A DNA stretch of 64,000 nt from the NCBI GenBank assembly GCA_034766995.1, contig CM068313.1:19132512-19196511 (forward strand). Reading direction: 5' to 3'. Numbering within the stretch: position 1 is the first letter of the stretch; each line of letters opens with the position of its first letter. Shown here one piece after another: positions 10,851-24,855 of the stretch. Position numbers and translations under genes: made by a program. A model generated the notes under the pieces. It was not told where the DNA came from. It ran no database searches and worked only from the letters and a program-made list of their open reading frames with translations. This DNA comes from Acanthacorydalis orientalis (Eukaryota > Arthropoda > Insecta > Megaloptera > Corydalidae).

Positions 10851-11826
10851 CCACATTTATAAATATTTGCTGTCAGTGGCGGACAATTTTGTTGTAACGG
10901 ATTATATCGATGAAATACATTGATTCACTGTATATACATATGCGAAATGTATTTTCTTGAACATTCTAATGATTGTTTATTGTTATTTGTATTCAATGGA
11001 AGAAATTGTTATTATAATGTATGATCAGTATGGTAGAAATAGAAATTCGTTCACTGAATAATTTATAATTTATTTGAATTAATATTTTAGCTAAGCTAAT
11101 GCAATCGAATCAATACCTTCTATTTAACAGATACGAAAATCAATTTAAATTAAAAATATATAAAAGGTCAAGAAATATGCTAATTAGCTTTTCTGTTAGC
11201 TATATTTCATATCAAATTTGAAGAACAGTTAAATATACCTAACATATTTACTCATTCATATGGAATACATTTTGTAGAAGTAATGGAATCTAAAATATAA
11301 AATAGAAATTAAAATATTACAAAAATAATATTTATTATTTTGATTGAAACTTATGATACCTTATCGTACCACATTTTGAATTTGTAATCCACATTAAGTA
11401 TTAATCTTAGCTACTATTTCGATTTTATTCATAAAAAATGAATCGTTCTACTTAGTTTAGAATCTATAATTCATTTCCATATATTTCTCTAACATATCTC
11501 ATACGAAAATGTTTAACTCACATGTAAAAAATACTAGATTTTTATCTAATATTGTTTATTATTTCATGCGTTATGGTTTTTTTTTTAATTTCTATGGACC
11601 TGTAAAAATATCTATGATTTTCTATTATTTTCTTAAATAATCTTAAATAATATTAAATAATATAAAATATTTCAATTACTGTATTAGATATTTAACAGCG
11701 ACATTTAAAACACTCATCATAATATAATTCAAATATTTTTATAGAAATAACCATAATCTATTTTTGGGTCAATACCATTGAACAAGGTGATTTTAAGAAG
11801 ATTGGTAATAAAGGCGATAAAAAAAG

Positions 11827-11828
<2 letters not shown>

Positions 11829-11881
<53 letters not shown>
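11829..11881. repeat. (TA)n microsatellite
   Basis: TA run of about 50 bp. Confidence 0.95.
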
Positions 11882-11884
<3 letters not shown>

Positions 11885-11999
11885 GTATTTGTATACAAAT
11901 TAATTAGCATTTCGTACGCCACTGAATGTAATTATTTTCGGTAACACTGTTTGAAACACAAACTATTTGTTTCAAATGTGATTTGATTTATACCTACTG

Positions 12000-12350
12000 A
12001 ATGGCGTTACATGTACGGACTGATTGAACACTGAATACATTACCGAATGAAAAATTTATTTGTAACCCAATGAATAGATTCAACGGTGGCTATTTTTTTC
12101 GCTTAATTAACTTACGGTGCTTCTGGACAAATATTGATTGTATTTACGCGTAAACAATGCGCGTGGCATTTAGGAACATGACCTGAATTTAGTTTATGAT
12201 GAAGACATTTTGTATTCATTCAACAGGGTTAATATTTCATTGGTTGTATCCTTTTAACGGATAATGGAATTCATTGAATGTGTATGTGTGTGCGTTTTTA
12301 ACACTTTCTTGTATCGATTAAATTTCGAATATTTGTTGCGTTCTCGAGTA
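12000..12350. other. Complex island with TTTACGCGTAAA palindrome
   Basis: A perfect 12-bp palindrome TTTACGCGTAAA lies at 12143-12154. It overlaps GTAAACA (forkhead-type) and AAACAATG (Sox-type) words and is followed by GCGCGTGGC. No open frame of note. Candidate regulatory DNA. Confidence 0.25.
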
Positions 12351-13384
12351 CTGAAAGCTGAATGAGTTTGTAGGTTCAGTTTGTATATGTATTTAATATG
12401 GTTGTTCAAGATTATGTCTCATGGACATATGCAAATATTTGCTTATATTTTTTTTTTGTACGGGTTTTTTTAAATCACAATAACTTTTTATTGCCATTAA
12501 GTATTTTACAGTATGAGAATATTTGTAATAATGTAATATTTGTTATTACATATGACATAATTTTACTTTTTTATTCTATAGTTTTTTCAAAGAAACTACT
12601 ATGTTTGTAAACATTGTTAGTAAAAAGAGATGGATTATTTTAATATTACACAATTATTGTTGCGAAAAAATAATTATTTGTTTCTTCAGAGGTATGTACA
12701 TGATCTTGTAAATATATATTATTATTAAATATAAACAATTTACTATCATTTGTTGATTGAATGTAAATTAGTTAGTTTGATTCATTGAATGCAAAAGGTT
12801 ACAGGAAGGTATTAATTCTTCAGCTATTAATTAGCATGTCATTAATGCAACTCTCGAATTGTTATATTTCTGAAAAAAATTGTTTAGTGTGCTTCAGCTC
12901 TCACAACGTTATACAAGGACATTATTTTATTTTAAAAGAAAAAATTTTAAATACTTTAGATTTCAGCACTTTGTGAAGTGAATAGTAGTTTTTAATTAGT
13001 CTGTATGGTTTTACGATACATTCATAATTTTATATATTTTTATTTAAATTGTATGAAAGACTTTTTGAAAAAAGTATAAAAACAAATATTTGTTTTGAGT
13101 ATTTGATTTTCCAATCAAACTTCATTTAACTTCGGATAAGATTACTGTATTAATGAAAATATTTTCTATATAAGTATTTAATTTATGTTTAAGTATATTT
13201 GCTTCTATTAATATAAATATTAAAACATGGATTTGTATTTTAAAAGAAATTTCATTCAATAAATACGAGGTTCAAGTCAACATTTTTGTAAAGTAGTTAT
13301 GAAATTAAATGCAAAATAATTAATAGAAGGCATTGGGAGTTATAATAGTAATCTCTCCGTTTACGTGGCCTTTTTATACGTTGT

Positions 13385-13728
13385 ATCAATTTACACGGTC
13401 AGAAAATATATTTTTCTATAATCTGTCGTTCATTTACTGTATAACAATGAGACTCAAATTCTTACTTAACTCTAAAATTACATCACTTTGACCATTTTGG
13501 GCTTGTAGTGAACGTTCTACTGCGTATTACTTTGTGATTACATTAGTCTTATGTCGAACGCTTGAATCGAAACATCGCTAGGTCTCAAAGATAACACGCA
13601 GAATGCAAGTAAACACAGGTAAGCAATGTTATATTTTCTCTTTAGTATTTTTTTTCGTACTGGTGGACACTACGTGGTTTTTTCCGCGTAAAAAAACCGC
13701 ATGGAATGTATAATCCGCGTAAATTGAT
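13385..13728. mobile_element. Possible small inverted-repeat element (MITE-like relic)
   Basis: ATCAATTTACACGG at 13385-13398 is matched in inverted orientation by CCGCGTAAATTGAT at 13715-13728 (13 of 14). The right part carries TCCGCGTAAA twice, at 13683-13692 and 13714-13723, a layout seen in the subterminal repeats of pogo/Tigger-like elements. No transposase remnant is present, and no clear target duplication can be defined because the right edge runs into a TA tract. The interior includes a donor-like CACAG|GTAAGC at 13618/13619. Confidence 0.25.
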
Positions 13729-14742
13729 GTATATATATATATATATATATGAATGTATACTATTCTATCGCAAAGCTAATAAAAAATAAACATTTTTTAA
13801 TCTTTTTATAATAGATGATGAAAAATGTACTATTTTTTTGAATTATTTAGTATGAAATGTTGTTGTTGAAGAATCAGTAATATAAAACTAAATTTATAAC
13901 AATTTTATAAGAAGAAATTAATAAAAAAAATATTTTTCAATAAAGTAGATAGAGGGCAATAAATAGTGAAACAGAGATTTAAATTGGATATCTGAATTGT
14001 AAGTGAAGAACATATATATATATATATATATATTATATGTACGTGTGTGTATACATCAGTGTCCGTTTTGTGTAATATTGATTGATTGGTCTGGTGGATA
14101 TTTACTATCAATTTTATTTCAATTTTCTTGACCGACACGCCTATGTATTACTGATACGATATGTTAACGTCATATTGTATTATATATATATATATATATA
14201 TGCGAATGTGTGTAATATTTGTTTATATGTATATATATATATATATATATAAAATTAAATCTAATGAAAAGTTAATTAAAATATTTAAAATACAATTTAA
14301 TTTAAAAATGTATACGGAGTATGAATAATGCAATGTTCGGAAATTGTTTTATTTCAAAATGTTCATGATTCAAGTAAATAATTACGTTTATTGTCCATAA
14401 AGCACCGTCGTTACATATTTAACGAGATGTCGCTCGTTTTTCCCATTTAACAGAACGCTATGTATTGTTTGATCAAATAATGGTACATTTATATTAGGAT
14501 TGGCTTGTGACAGCCACATTTTGATAATTATGCTGTTTGAACTATAGTTGTTTATTTATAGGAAAGTAAATTATTTATTTAATGTGCCGATTAAATAAAT
14601 GAATTTAATCAATAATCAAATGAATAAGTAATTTTATTATTCATTTACACTTAAACGATTACAAACAGTTATGTACATGTTTTCAAGTAATAAATTGTTC
14701 CAATCAGAGCGACATGCTAGTTTTTAATTTTATCTAATTGTA

Positions 14743-14743
<1 letters not shown>

Positions 14744-14789
<46 letters not shown>

Positions 14790-14823
14790 TATATGCGTAT
14801 ATACATACACGTTTGCAAATTTG

Positions 14824-14868
<45 letters not shown>
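14744..14868. repeat. Two (TA)n tracts close together
   Basis: Runs at 14744-14783 and 14827-14868, separated by ACATATATATATGCGTATAT-type sequence. Confidence 0.93.
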
Positions 14869-14870
<2 letters not shown>

Positions 14871-16229
14871 ATTTTTTTATAATTGAATGTAATAATAGAC
14901 GTCTTTTCAAAATACGTAATAACTGCCAGCTATAAAAGCAAACAAAAAGTGGAGTTTAAATCATAATAAGAAATTAATTACAGAGATTTATGATTTTATC
15001 AAATATATTTATATTATTTTCATTTGTATTCCGTTAAATTTTCATAGTATTTGGATGTCATTGAATAGTTTGTATAATATACAATAATTTAAAAGAACAA
15101 TTTTGTAAGTAGATAAAAACATATATGTGTATATATATATATATATGCGTGTGTGTGGGTATTGATGTTTCGTTTTAGTTAGTTTTTCAAAATTTAAGTA
15201 CAAAATAAATAAAATATACGATTTCAAAGTATACAGGGACTATATTCACGTGAAAAGATATTTTAGTAAAATATTTATTGTATGTTAGTATTAATGATAG
15301 TGCAAGAAACGGTTTAAATATTTATTTATGAAACTGGATATGTTTATTTTTAGAAGATATTTAGTTATTTAAAATTATGTTTAATGAAAAAGTGAACTAT
15401 TACTTAAATATTACCAAAAACTATTACAATTTTTAGATTTATATTACCCAAGAAATATAATTTACGAGTAAAATTTTTGTGACAAATTTCTTTTTAGCCT
15501 ACAGGTCATTTTTGGTATTATATTTCTGCAAAAATTATATTGATTTTTTCTTCTTACGACCAGTTCTGATATTTATCTTCAGGTAATTCTGAGTTGTTTT
15601 TATTTGTAATGTTGGATTTAATTAGTTGTCAATAGAGTTAATATCAACTTTACAAACAAAAACAATTCAATTATCTAGATATCATAAAAACTTTAAAATT
15701 GATCGCATCACTAAATGGAATAAAGTGGTTTACATGAATGCAATATTACGAATTTTAAAACATGTGGTAGTTTATTATAAGGTATATAATTTTTCAGGGA
15801 AGAATATTATATTTAATATATAATAATCTGAAATCAACAAATAAAATGATATACTAAGCGTCAATACAATATAAAACAAGAGATTTATTATTAAATGTAA
15901 GAATATATTATGTCAACAAGATGAAATTATCATCAGTATGATTAAAAAAATACATGTTGAAAAATACATTGTTATATTGTAATAGATGAATTATGAACAT
16001 TATTATATTCAATCAATGAATTCCCTTTAGTTCTGTTAGAAATTAAATTAAAAAGTATGAATGAAAAATATTGTGTTATATTTGTTTAAAATAAAATTGA
16101 AAACATTTTCAAACATGTGTTATCATGTAAATGATATTTTAAATTATATGTAAATGAGTTGACGACAAGTCGAATTGTATTGTGATAACTTTTAATTATA
16201 CTGTTTTATCAATATCGTTCATGCTAGTA

Positions 16230-16230
<1 letters not shown>

Positions 16231-16274
<44 letters not shown>
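16231..16274. repeat. (TA)n microsatellite
   Basis: Pure TA run of about 43 bp. Confidence 0.95.
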
Positions 16275-16282
<8 letters not shown>

Positions 16283-16463
16283 ATATAATTCTAGTGTTTA
16301 CAAACCAGTTTATTGAATAATCTTGGATTAGAATGGAATGTATGAAAATTATATTTTAAGTCTAATCTATTTTCATTTTGCCATTTACTAATTTTAAAAT
16401 ATGATTTTTTAAAATATATCTTTGTTTTTATCTTTATGAAAATATAAATTATTTTTTAATATG

Positions 16464-16466
<3 letters not shown>

Positions 16467-16503
<37 letters not shown>
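16467..16503. repeat. (TA)n microsatellite
   Basis: Pure TA run of about 37 bp. Confidence 0.95.
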
Positions 16504-16507
<4 letters not shown>

Positions 16508-17029
16508 TGCCTAAAATGTGATTTTTTTAATCTTAATTTAGAATTATTGGCTACCAAAAGTATTCACCAACGTAAATGAAATCGAAAATATTTTTTTAAT
16601 AAGAAATAACGTGTTTTTCAATTTATTAGTATTAATCTATACTGATAAATATTATTTATTTACAAAAAAGTTTTTGTTTAAATTGAGATTATAAATATTT
16701 GAGTTGATTTTTTGATAGCCTAAGATAATAAATTGTCGATAAAGTGTTCTTAATTAGAAATTTAAACTATTTTATATGAAATTTTGTGTTTGCTCACGAA
16801 TTTTTTACTAAGCAACGTGTTATATACTATTTTATTGAATAATATTTTTTGACTTGTTAAAATTTTTCAATTTCAAAATAAACATATTTAACATGAAAAA
16901 CATTTTCATTCTTAGACTGCCTATTTGTAATATATTTCCGAGACTATTAAAAATTTGCCCAGCATGTTTCTTTTATAAAAATACATTTTTTTTTGTGTTG
17001 TTGCTCGTATAAGAAAATCCTATCATAAA

Positions 17030-17420
17030 TCCTCGGTTCATATCTGGGTCACAAAGAGGTGAATCAGCTCATGTAACGACCGAAATACTTTCGCATAATT
17101 CTCACAAAATAACTCTCGTTTCGTATCACTCACACTAATCAGTTGGGTAGAGATATAAGACAAGCTGTTCGTGGGAATAGTAGTGGGCTGTGCCCAGGGG
17201 TGCCACACAACTTTATTCCAGCGCGGCCGTTGGAGACGGTGCTCTGCCGTCATCGTTGCCTCGGGCGGCTCGCACGCTTACTACTTGGCATTGTTTTATT
17301 TGTTCCATAATTTAATTCGCGGCGCATCTAATTAAATGTACCCCGATTGAGAACACCCTGGGGATCTTTCAAGCTGCTAGCGGGCTGTATACAATATACA
17401 AGATGTTTTCTTATGCTTCG
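17030..17420. other. GC-richer island with homeodomain-type words
   Basis: Contains GCGCGGCCG near 17221, CCTCGGGCGGCTCGC near 17260, and then TTTAATTCGCGGCGCATC followed by TAATTAAATG. A minus-strand frame of 71 codons ending at 17038 includes 'MTAEHRLQRPRWNKVVWHPW'. It has a reasonable residue mix but no homologue I know and no splice context. Either a short exon or conserved regulatory DNA. Confidence 0.3.
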
Positions 17421-18794
17421 TTAAACAATGTATTTGTACAATTCTATGTACTGTAAAGGCCACCTGAAAAAAAGATTAAAAAATTGTGAGCTTTTGTTTA
17501 AAATTTTTGTATTAAAGTGAATTTCTTAATTGTGTATATATATATATTACATTAATTAAAAAAAATAATCAAAATATCAGTATTTAATTTTATATTTCAA
17601 AATATTTATAATTACTAGTATTAATAGTAGAATAGCTATAGTGATGATTATTTAAGGTAAATTAAATGATTATTTGTAATATATAATATAAAGTACTTAA
17701 GTATATTAATTTTTTATCTGAGCAGAGAATAATTGCAATATTCGTTGTTTTCAATCAATTTTTACTATATATGATAATTCTTTATAAATTCTATTTACAG
17801 TAAAGCTACTTAGAGTTGATCTTTGCAAGTTTATTATTTTTGACTAGGTAAATTTTATACATAAAATATAATAATTTATCGTTTTAAGTTATGCTATGAT
17901 TGATAAATATAATCTAAAACGAGAGTAGTTGTTACCCAAATATAAATATAATGTAATAATATAACATTTTATAAGAGATCTTCTTTGAAGTGTCTTTACT
18001 TTTAATAAATTGTTAATTAACGAATTTTGTTTGTTGTGATCGTTATAAGGTTACTAGTAAAATTAGCTGTAATTTGCAGATAAGTACCAATTATTTCTTT
18101 CAGATATCAAAGCTAGATGAACACATAACATTTACGATAGTTAAAAACTTTTCTTTTTAAACTAAGTAATTGCAGCTCTACTTCCTGTGTTATTCAAGTA
18201 CGCGTTTATACATATACTTTGATATATTTTATAAATTGATTTGTTGATTCGTCAAGACAAATTTTATGAAATATTTTACATAATTTTAAATTAGTAATAA
18301 TAATTTTATTACGATCTTAGACGGTTCACATATCTGATTGAATTAAGATATAATTTTGAGACATACGAATCTTTCACTTGAGACGTTTTTCTGATAACTT
18401 TTTTTACATTTTTAAATATTGATATTTCATATATATATATATATGTCTCGTGGGTGTGTGTTTTAGAAAATAGAGCAATATTATTTTTGTAACAAGTTAA
18501 ATAGTGTTAAATGTAATTATTTTCAGGAAATGTTACTTTAATACTATATTTAAATACATACATTGAGATTTTCATCTCTCTTTTTCTGAACTTATATATT
18601 CATACATGCAACTGGATTGATTACTGATTTTACTTTGTTATTAATTATATAAAAATCTACATATGTAATTATTCTTATGAGTATGTGCTAAAATATATTA
18701 TGGAGGAGAATAAAAATTTTTCAATTTAAATATGATTAATTATATACAGCAGAAAACGTAAACTTAAATAAATATTATCAAACACATGTATATA

Positions 18795-18798
<4 letters not shown>

Positions 18799-18831
<33 letters not shown>
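18799..18831. repeat. (TA)n microsatellite
   Basis: Pure TA run of about 32 bp. Confidence 0.95.
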
Positions 18832-18833
<2 letters not shown>

Positions 18834-19737
18834 CATAAATGTATATATTGTGAAATTTTATCAAACAAGATAATTTTATTTCAATTTCTATTTTAGCGGA
18901 ATGTTTTTCTTACCAGAGGCGGTTTGTTTTATTTATCACATCGAAGAATGACCATTTCACTGGAAAATATTATATTATTTCCACATTTCTGGTTTACTTC
19001 TAGCTGTTTACATTTTGCTCATTTTGTTGTTCACTTGTTCCTTGTTTCGCTCTTTTAAATCTATGAGCGTGTTTTTACTCTATCATTTCGGATATTTTTA
19101 ACCACGTTTTATTTTATTTTTAGGTACGTTGCGTTGTAAATAGTATGGTGAACTGACTAAAAGTAATATTATCATGATACTATGCGACGTACTCAATATT
19201 TTATATTCAGTTCGTGATACGAAACGTTTTGCTTTTTATTACATTATATTTAATGTACTTAAATCCTTTCGAAGATACACCAAGTTTTTTTTCTTAATTT
19301 CAGCTTGAATGCAGCATAATGTTTTTCAGATGAATAGTTTCGCATATTTGAGTTTAGAATATATAATTCAATTTTTACAATATATATATATATATATATA
19401 TTACATAAATAAACTTATTTTTTCTTAAATATATATTTTAAGTTGTAACATAGAAATAAAAAATATGCCAATAAAAGTATTTGATCTCATGTATTATTAT
19501 ATATTTTGCAATAAATGTTTGATGAGATCAATTTTGAAAAAATCTTTTTTTTTTGAAAGTATGACGTAAGATTATTTAAATTACTCACGATTTCATTTAA
19601 CATAAGTAGAACATAAAATACTTATTTTCTGACACAATTTTTAAATAAATATATGATAATAGTTATTAAGGGAGTTTTCATAAATTTATTAGTTTAACAA
19701 ATTTACCAAATGGAGATAAAAGAAACCGCAAAATTTT

Positions 19738-19741
<4 letters not shown>

Positions 19742-19788
<47 letters not shown>
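19742..19788. repeat. (TA)n microsatellite
   Basis: Pure TA run of about 47 bp. Confidence 0.95.
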
Positions 19789-19789
<1 letters not shown>

Positions 19790-19899
19790 CAAGGAATCTG
19801 TTTTTATCTGTGTCTGAGATAACTAATATATATGCTTCAAATGTGCATGAACATTATATATGACAACATAAATTAAATTAAAGAAACGTCAAACAAGTA

Positions 19900-20200
19900 T
19901 TACACAACTTTACAACTTTATTTTCTTGACTTTGTAACTCCCTGTGACATTGCACCTAAACAAATAACAATAATCTTTGGAATGAGATAATTGCTCACAA
20001 TTTGTAGTACATTACTGTTGGTTGTCAAATTTATGTTATATCTTCAGGCAACTAGTTGCTACCGAAAAGCAGTTATTTTTAAACGAAGTGTGCTTTTCGT
20101 TTCGTTCTCTGCTACGTATTTCGTTGCACCCACCGCACATATTTCAAGATCCAATGTCTTTAGAAATACTTCGTTTCGTTTTATTGAATAATTAATGTGG
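19900..20200. other. Moderately complex stretch, no recognised gene
   Basis: Contains repeated TCGTTTCGTT-like words (around 20097-20110 and 20170). A 66-codon plus frame (19991-20191) has Ser/Arg-containing sequence but no family signal. Confidence 0.2.
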
Positions 20201-20678
20201 CATGGTTATTGTTTGTTTTTGATGATTGATTTCTGCAGAGAAAATAAATTCGTCGAATAAAAAGACAATGGAATTTACTCAATTGTTTTATAGCTTTGGT
20301 GTTATTTTTTTAAATAACGTCGTTGAATGTCAAAGTTACATTCAAATAAATTTTCTGAATAAAATAATCATTTTGATTAATTAATACAAAGTGTTATATT
20401 GACCCAGTTTCTCTTTTCTATTATAACTTTTTGAATTATGTTCGCAATGAGTTTTAAGACGTTGGAAAATAAATAAATTTAATAAAGCGACGTTTCAAAA
20501 TATTTCAAAGGGAAAAAGTATTTCAATCTAGTAAAATTATTAAGATTATACTTCAATAGTTACGTTAATATTATTATGTCCGTATTAAAACTATCAATAT
20601 ATTTCTAGTTTATGCCTTTTATAATTTTATTTAAAAGTTTTTTCTATTATCAGAGTTATAGTTTGTACTTAAAATAGT

Positions 20679-20682
<4 letters not shown>

Positions 20683-20728
<46 letters not shown>

Positions 20729-20740
20729 TTTGTGTGTGTG
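20683..20740. repeat. (TA)n then (TG)n
   Basis: About 42 bp of TA, then CATTTTG and a short TG run. Confidence 0.93.
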
Positions 20741-21020
20741 TATATGTATACTAAAAATAATATTTATATTTAGAATGAAATATGTTTCTAAATATAAATT
20801 AAGCGTATTCGATTCTAAAATATTGTAAATTTGATTATAATTTATTTATTATAGATTTAACAATAAAGAAGAATTTCATATGTATTCCATGTAATTTATT
20901 TATTGACTTATGTGTGCGGATCAAATGCTTAACTTACGTATACGTTTAAATATAAAAATGAAATAATTTTCGTCAGTATGTATATTTTTATATAAGCGAG
21001 TGAACGTTTCATAGCATTAC

Positions 21021-21021
<1 letters not shown>

Positions 21022-21071
<50 letters not shown>
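21022..21071. repeat. (TA)n microsatellite
   Basis: TA run of about 48 bp. Confidence 0.95.
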
Positions 21072-21075
<4 letters not shown>

Positions 21076-21129
21076 AAGTATAAAATAACCTATGCATATA
21101 TAAATGTAGGTACACACACCACACATACA

Positions 21130-21420
21130 TCATACATATATGCCTCTGGTCTGTTACCGGCGCAATGTAACTTTACGATCAAATATAAATCATGAGTTCT
21201 GTCGCATGTATCAATATTGGGACGGTCGTTCTGCTAGGTACAGCCGGTACCCCTCAACCTATGTGCCTCTTGAGGCTCTAGAAGGTCTCAGTGCACGTCT
21301 ACATATTTAACTCCATAACCTCATACTTCTTATGACAAGTTCTTGTATGATGATATGTTATATGTACGTAATGTTTAAGAGAAACAGGTCATGTTGAGAC
21401 TAACTCCAAATGGAATTCGT
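21130..21420. other. GC-richer unique stretch, no recognised gene
   Basis: From about 21137 (GCCTCTGGTCTGTTACCGGC) to 21310 the sequence is markedly less AT-rich, with GGTACAGCCGGTACC near 21237 (an interrupted GGTAC inverted pair) and CTCTTGAGGCTCTAG. No frame longer than about 40 codons was noted. It could be an untranslated exon or regulatory DNA. Confidence 0.25.
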
Positions 21421-21522
21421 ATCACACGCTATTTGATTTATTATCCCTGTATATTTAGTTAATGTTTATAGATACGATTTTCGAAAAAAAATATAAATTA
21501 CATTTATAAATTTTAATTAGCC

Positions 21523-21541
21523 CATACACACACAAACACAT

Positions 21542-21574
<33 letters not shown>
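21523..21574. repeat. (CA)n(TA)n compound microsatellite
   Basis: Interrupted CA run leading into a short TA run. Confidence 0.93.
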
Positions 21575-22085
21575 ACTGATTACAAGAATCTAACAATAAA
21601 AATAATACAATCAATAAAACGAATAGTTTACCTATTGAGTTTAATTTATTATTTACGAGTATGTGAGACAATCGCTAGTCTAAAGTACTTTTATAAACAA
21701 TGACTTTTCGTTGAAAAAAGAAACGTTTTAAAATTTTGTCGTAAAATAGAAATAATTAGCAAAGAATTGTTGATGAAAATGTTTGTATACAAATTGATAT
21801 TTCGATATAAAATGTTGTTTGATTAATGATTAAGAAACATTGATATATGCATATATTGAAATTTTAAAACCAATGTGTTTAATATATAAATGTGACTACT
21901 CGTTTATATTTTATTTTAGTTATTTGCTTTTATTTTTTAATATACATTTCATTTAATGAAGACGTTCATATCTTTGCAAATATATTACTAATTAATTTTT
22001 ATATTTCATTAAATTAAAATATAATCATTTACATTTAAAATAAAAGTAATATTCTTAAATAACATTAAAAACATTTTGTTATTTA

Positions 22086-22119
<34 letters not shown>

Positions 22120-23108
22120 CTTTTGGATTAAATTATTTAAAGTTTAATATAAAAATTGTAATGTTATTTTTTAGAAAAGAGCTTTGAAGTAAAAACATGT
22201 TCCCATATTTTTATTCAAATATTATGAAGTTGTTCAATGTTTTTATCTAAAAATAAATAAATTAATAGTTTTATATTTTAATAAAATACAAATCAGCCAT
22301 ACGAGTGTTTTAAATTATATTAAATAAATGTTCAATTCATCTTTTAGATAGAAATATTGACGGAATAGTCAAATATTAGTTAGAATAAAATAAGTCTTAT
22401 TATTAATAGATAATTGTCTTACTTAGGAATCTGTCGATATAAATAGTTTCTCGAGCGTACTTTTAGAACCAATTGAACGAATTGAAACTAGGTAGGATGT
22501 TAACATTCATGACCAGTGGTGTAACATATCAGTATGGAGAAAGTATTTAAATATTTAAAATGTGTACAAAATGTTACTGTTACGAATAATTTTTCCTTAA
22601 GAAGTGAAATTATATATCTGTAATTATTTCCACGATAGTATCATACACAGTTATAACAATAACATGAGAACGTGAATAGAAAATGTTATCTTGTGAACAT
22701 AAATTCAAATTAATATGTAGTAGCTATATGGTACCCACAATAGGGATATTCAAGTTTGCATACCTACTTCACTATCATTTATGAGATTTAGGAAGTCTTC
22801 TGTATATATTTTCATAATTAAAGACGCAACTGTTTTATTTATGTAGTGCGTGGTAACAATTATTTATGACCACAATTTTACTAAACCTTTCTCAAAATTG
22901 GCTGTCCGATTTGGTGACATAGTACCTCCATTCTTGAATATATAATATAAAGATAAAATGTAAATAAGGCTTTGTGTAATCAATTGATTTATGTATTTGT
23001 ATGAAAATTAATTTAATTTATGAGAAAGAATATTAGTTATTTTTACACATTTTTCATACAATGTTCTTCTATAAACTTGAAGAGAGTACATACACATACA
23101 CCCGCATA

Positions 23109-23130
23109 TACATATATATATATATATATG

Positions 23131-23179
<49 letters not shown>
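23109..23179. repeat. (TA)n, two blocks
   Basis: TA runs split by GCATACA. Confidence 0.95.
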
Positions 23180-23181
<2 letters not shown>

Positions 23182-23516
23182 CATACATACAGTTGCCTTT
23201 ATATACAGATGCCTTTATCCAGCATCGGATTGACAGAGGTTGATGATGATTTCTTAATTTTATTATTTAATTTAATTTTAATTTTCGAATTATTTCATAA
23301 TTTTACTAATTAAAAAAACATTGCATTGATTTATAGTAGTATATGAAATTTCTCTTTTTTAAAAAATAAAATATGAGAATATGTGTTTTTATTAAAGGTT
23401 GTTAGTATATTGTGACTAGAAAATTTTATCTTATTGATTTATGTCAGTCTATCATAAAAAAATTTAATTTTTAAAAATAAACAATCTTTTTTGAAATATA
23501 TCTATATTAATATTAT

Positions 23517-23555
23517 TCTCTCTCCCCCTCTCTCTCTCTATATATATATATATAT
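23517..23555. repeat. (TC)n(TA)n compound tract
   Basis: A pyrimidine run (TCTCTCCCCCTCTCTCTCTC) leads into TA; one of few TC-type tracts. Confidence 0.93.
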
Positions 23556-24794
23556 GTAAAGCATAAAAATATATTTTATAGCTACAATGTATGTATTTAG
23601 TATTAAAATATTGAGAGATATACATTTATTAAGTTATTTTTTCGTAGAGATATGTTAGCAATTTATTTTTAATAAAATTAAAAAAATTAAAGCTAAAATA
23701 AGTAAGTAATGAACATTATTCTACAGTCAAATTCAGATTTGTGACCAAATAACATATTTTATTAAAAAACAACTATATTTTGAATAAAAAAATCATTTAA
23801 CTGATTGCAACGGTACTTAAGCCAGAAAAAAATTGCGTTCTTATACTAAAAATCATTTTATTTTTCTGCCAATTTCAAGATTAAATTGAATTGGGAGTTA
23901 GTTAAAAATAAAAGTTTAGCTCTTTCTAGAATTTTTATTATTGGATATACTGTTCCAATTAACTCTATTTTTTGTAATTAATTTCATACTTCATAAAACT
24001 TGTTACATTTATGTATTATATATTCATTATTCCCAAATTAAAATTTTCAGCGATAATTAATATTTAAAACTTTTTTACTCTACTGATATAATTTATAATA
24101 TTTATACATTAATAATATTTATATATTCTATATATTACTTATAACTTTTTGTAATACAGAAAATTATTTTCATTAATTTTTTTTATGAAAATCATAAGAA
24201 AGATACTTGGTTTATTTAAAATTGGGAATAATTTTTTCTAGTAAATACAAAATGTCCATTTAACTACAAACTTTTTATAATAATTTTTTTTTCAAACATT
24301 TAGTAAATCATTTGAATATAACTGGATTTTTTGATACATAGAATGTAATATTTTAAATCCTCCTGACTTATATTAGTTACAAAAATAATAACACAAAGAA
24401 ACGAAAATTCAAAGTTTTTAAATTACTTTTAGAAAAAAATGTTTTAATTATATGTTATATACATGTATGAAAAAATTCATTTATTAATATGTAATTCAAG
24501 TAATACATAGATTTGAATTAAATTCTTAAAAATATAAATGTTAGGGATTTTAAAAAATCCAAAATACTTTTATATTTCAAAATTGTACTTATTTAACATT
24601 GAACTTTATACTTAAAAGTTTCCGACAAGTAACTATAATATTATTCAACTCTATACAAGTTACTGCTAGGTGTCGTACCTACTTTATCTAGTTTGAAGAA
24701 AATTAGATCTGTCGAAGAAATTGTTATATGTTCTATGTTACAACTTCTGTATATACTTTTATATATATATACATATACTTATATATATATATAT

Positions 24795-24815
24795 ATTTAG
24801 ATATATATTTATATA

Positions 24816-24855
<40 letters not shown>

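Larger units (their letters stand above)
14270..17030. other. AT-rich background, no gene seen
   Basis: TA tracts and chance frames (15042-15227 minus, 15626-15823 plus) without family signal. Confidence 0.55.
17420..19900. other. AT-rich background, no gene seen
   Basis: Mostly AT-rich. The stretch 18890-19330 is somewhat more complex, with no frame or motif I can name. Confidence 0.5.

Noticed and set aside
18890..19140. Splice-like GTAAG and TTTTTAG words suggesting an exon
   Set aside because: Such words are expected by chance many times in 64 kb of this composition. No open frame or GC rise accompanies them.
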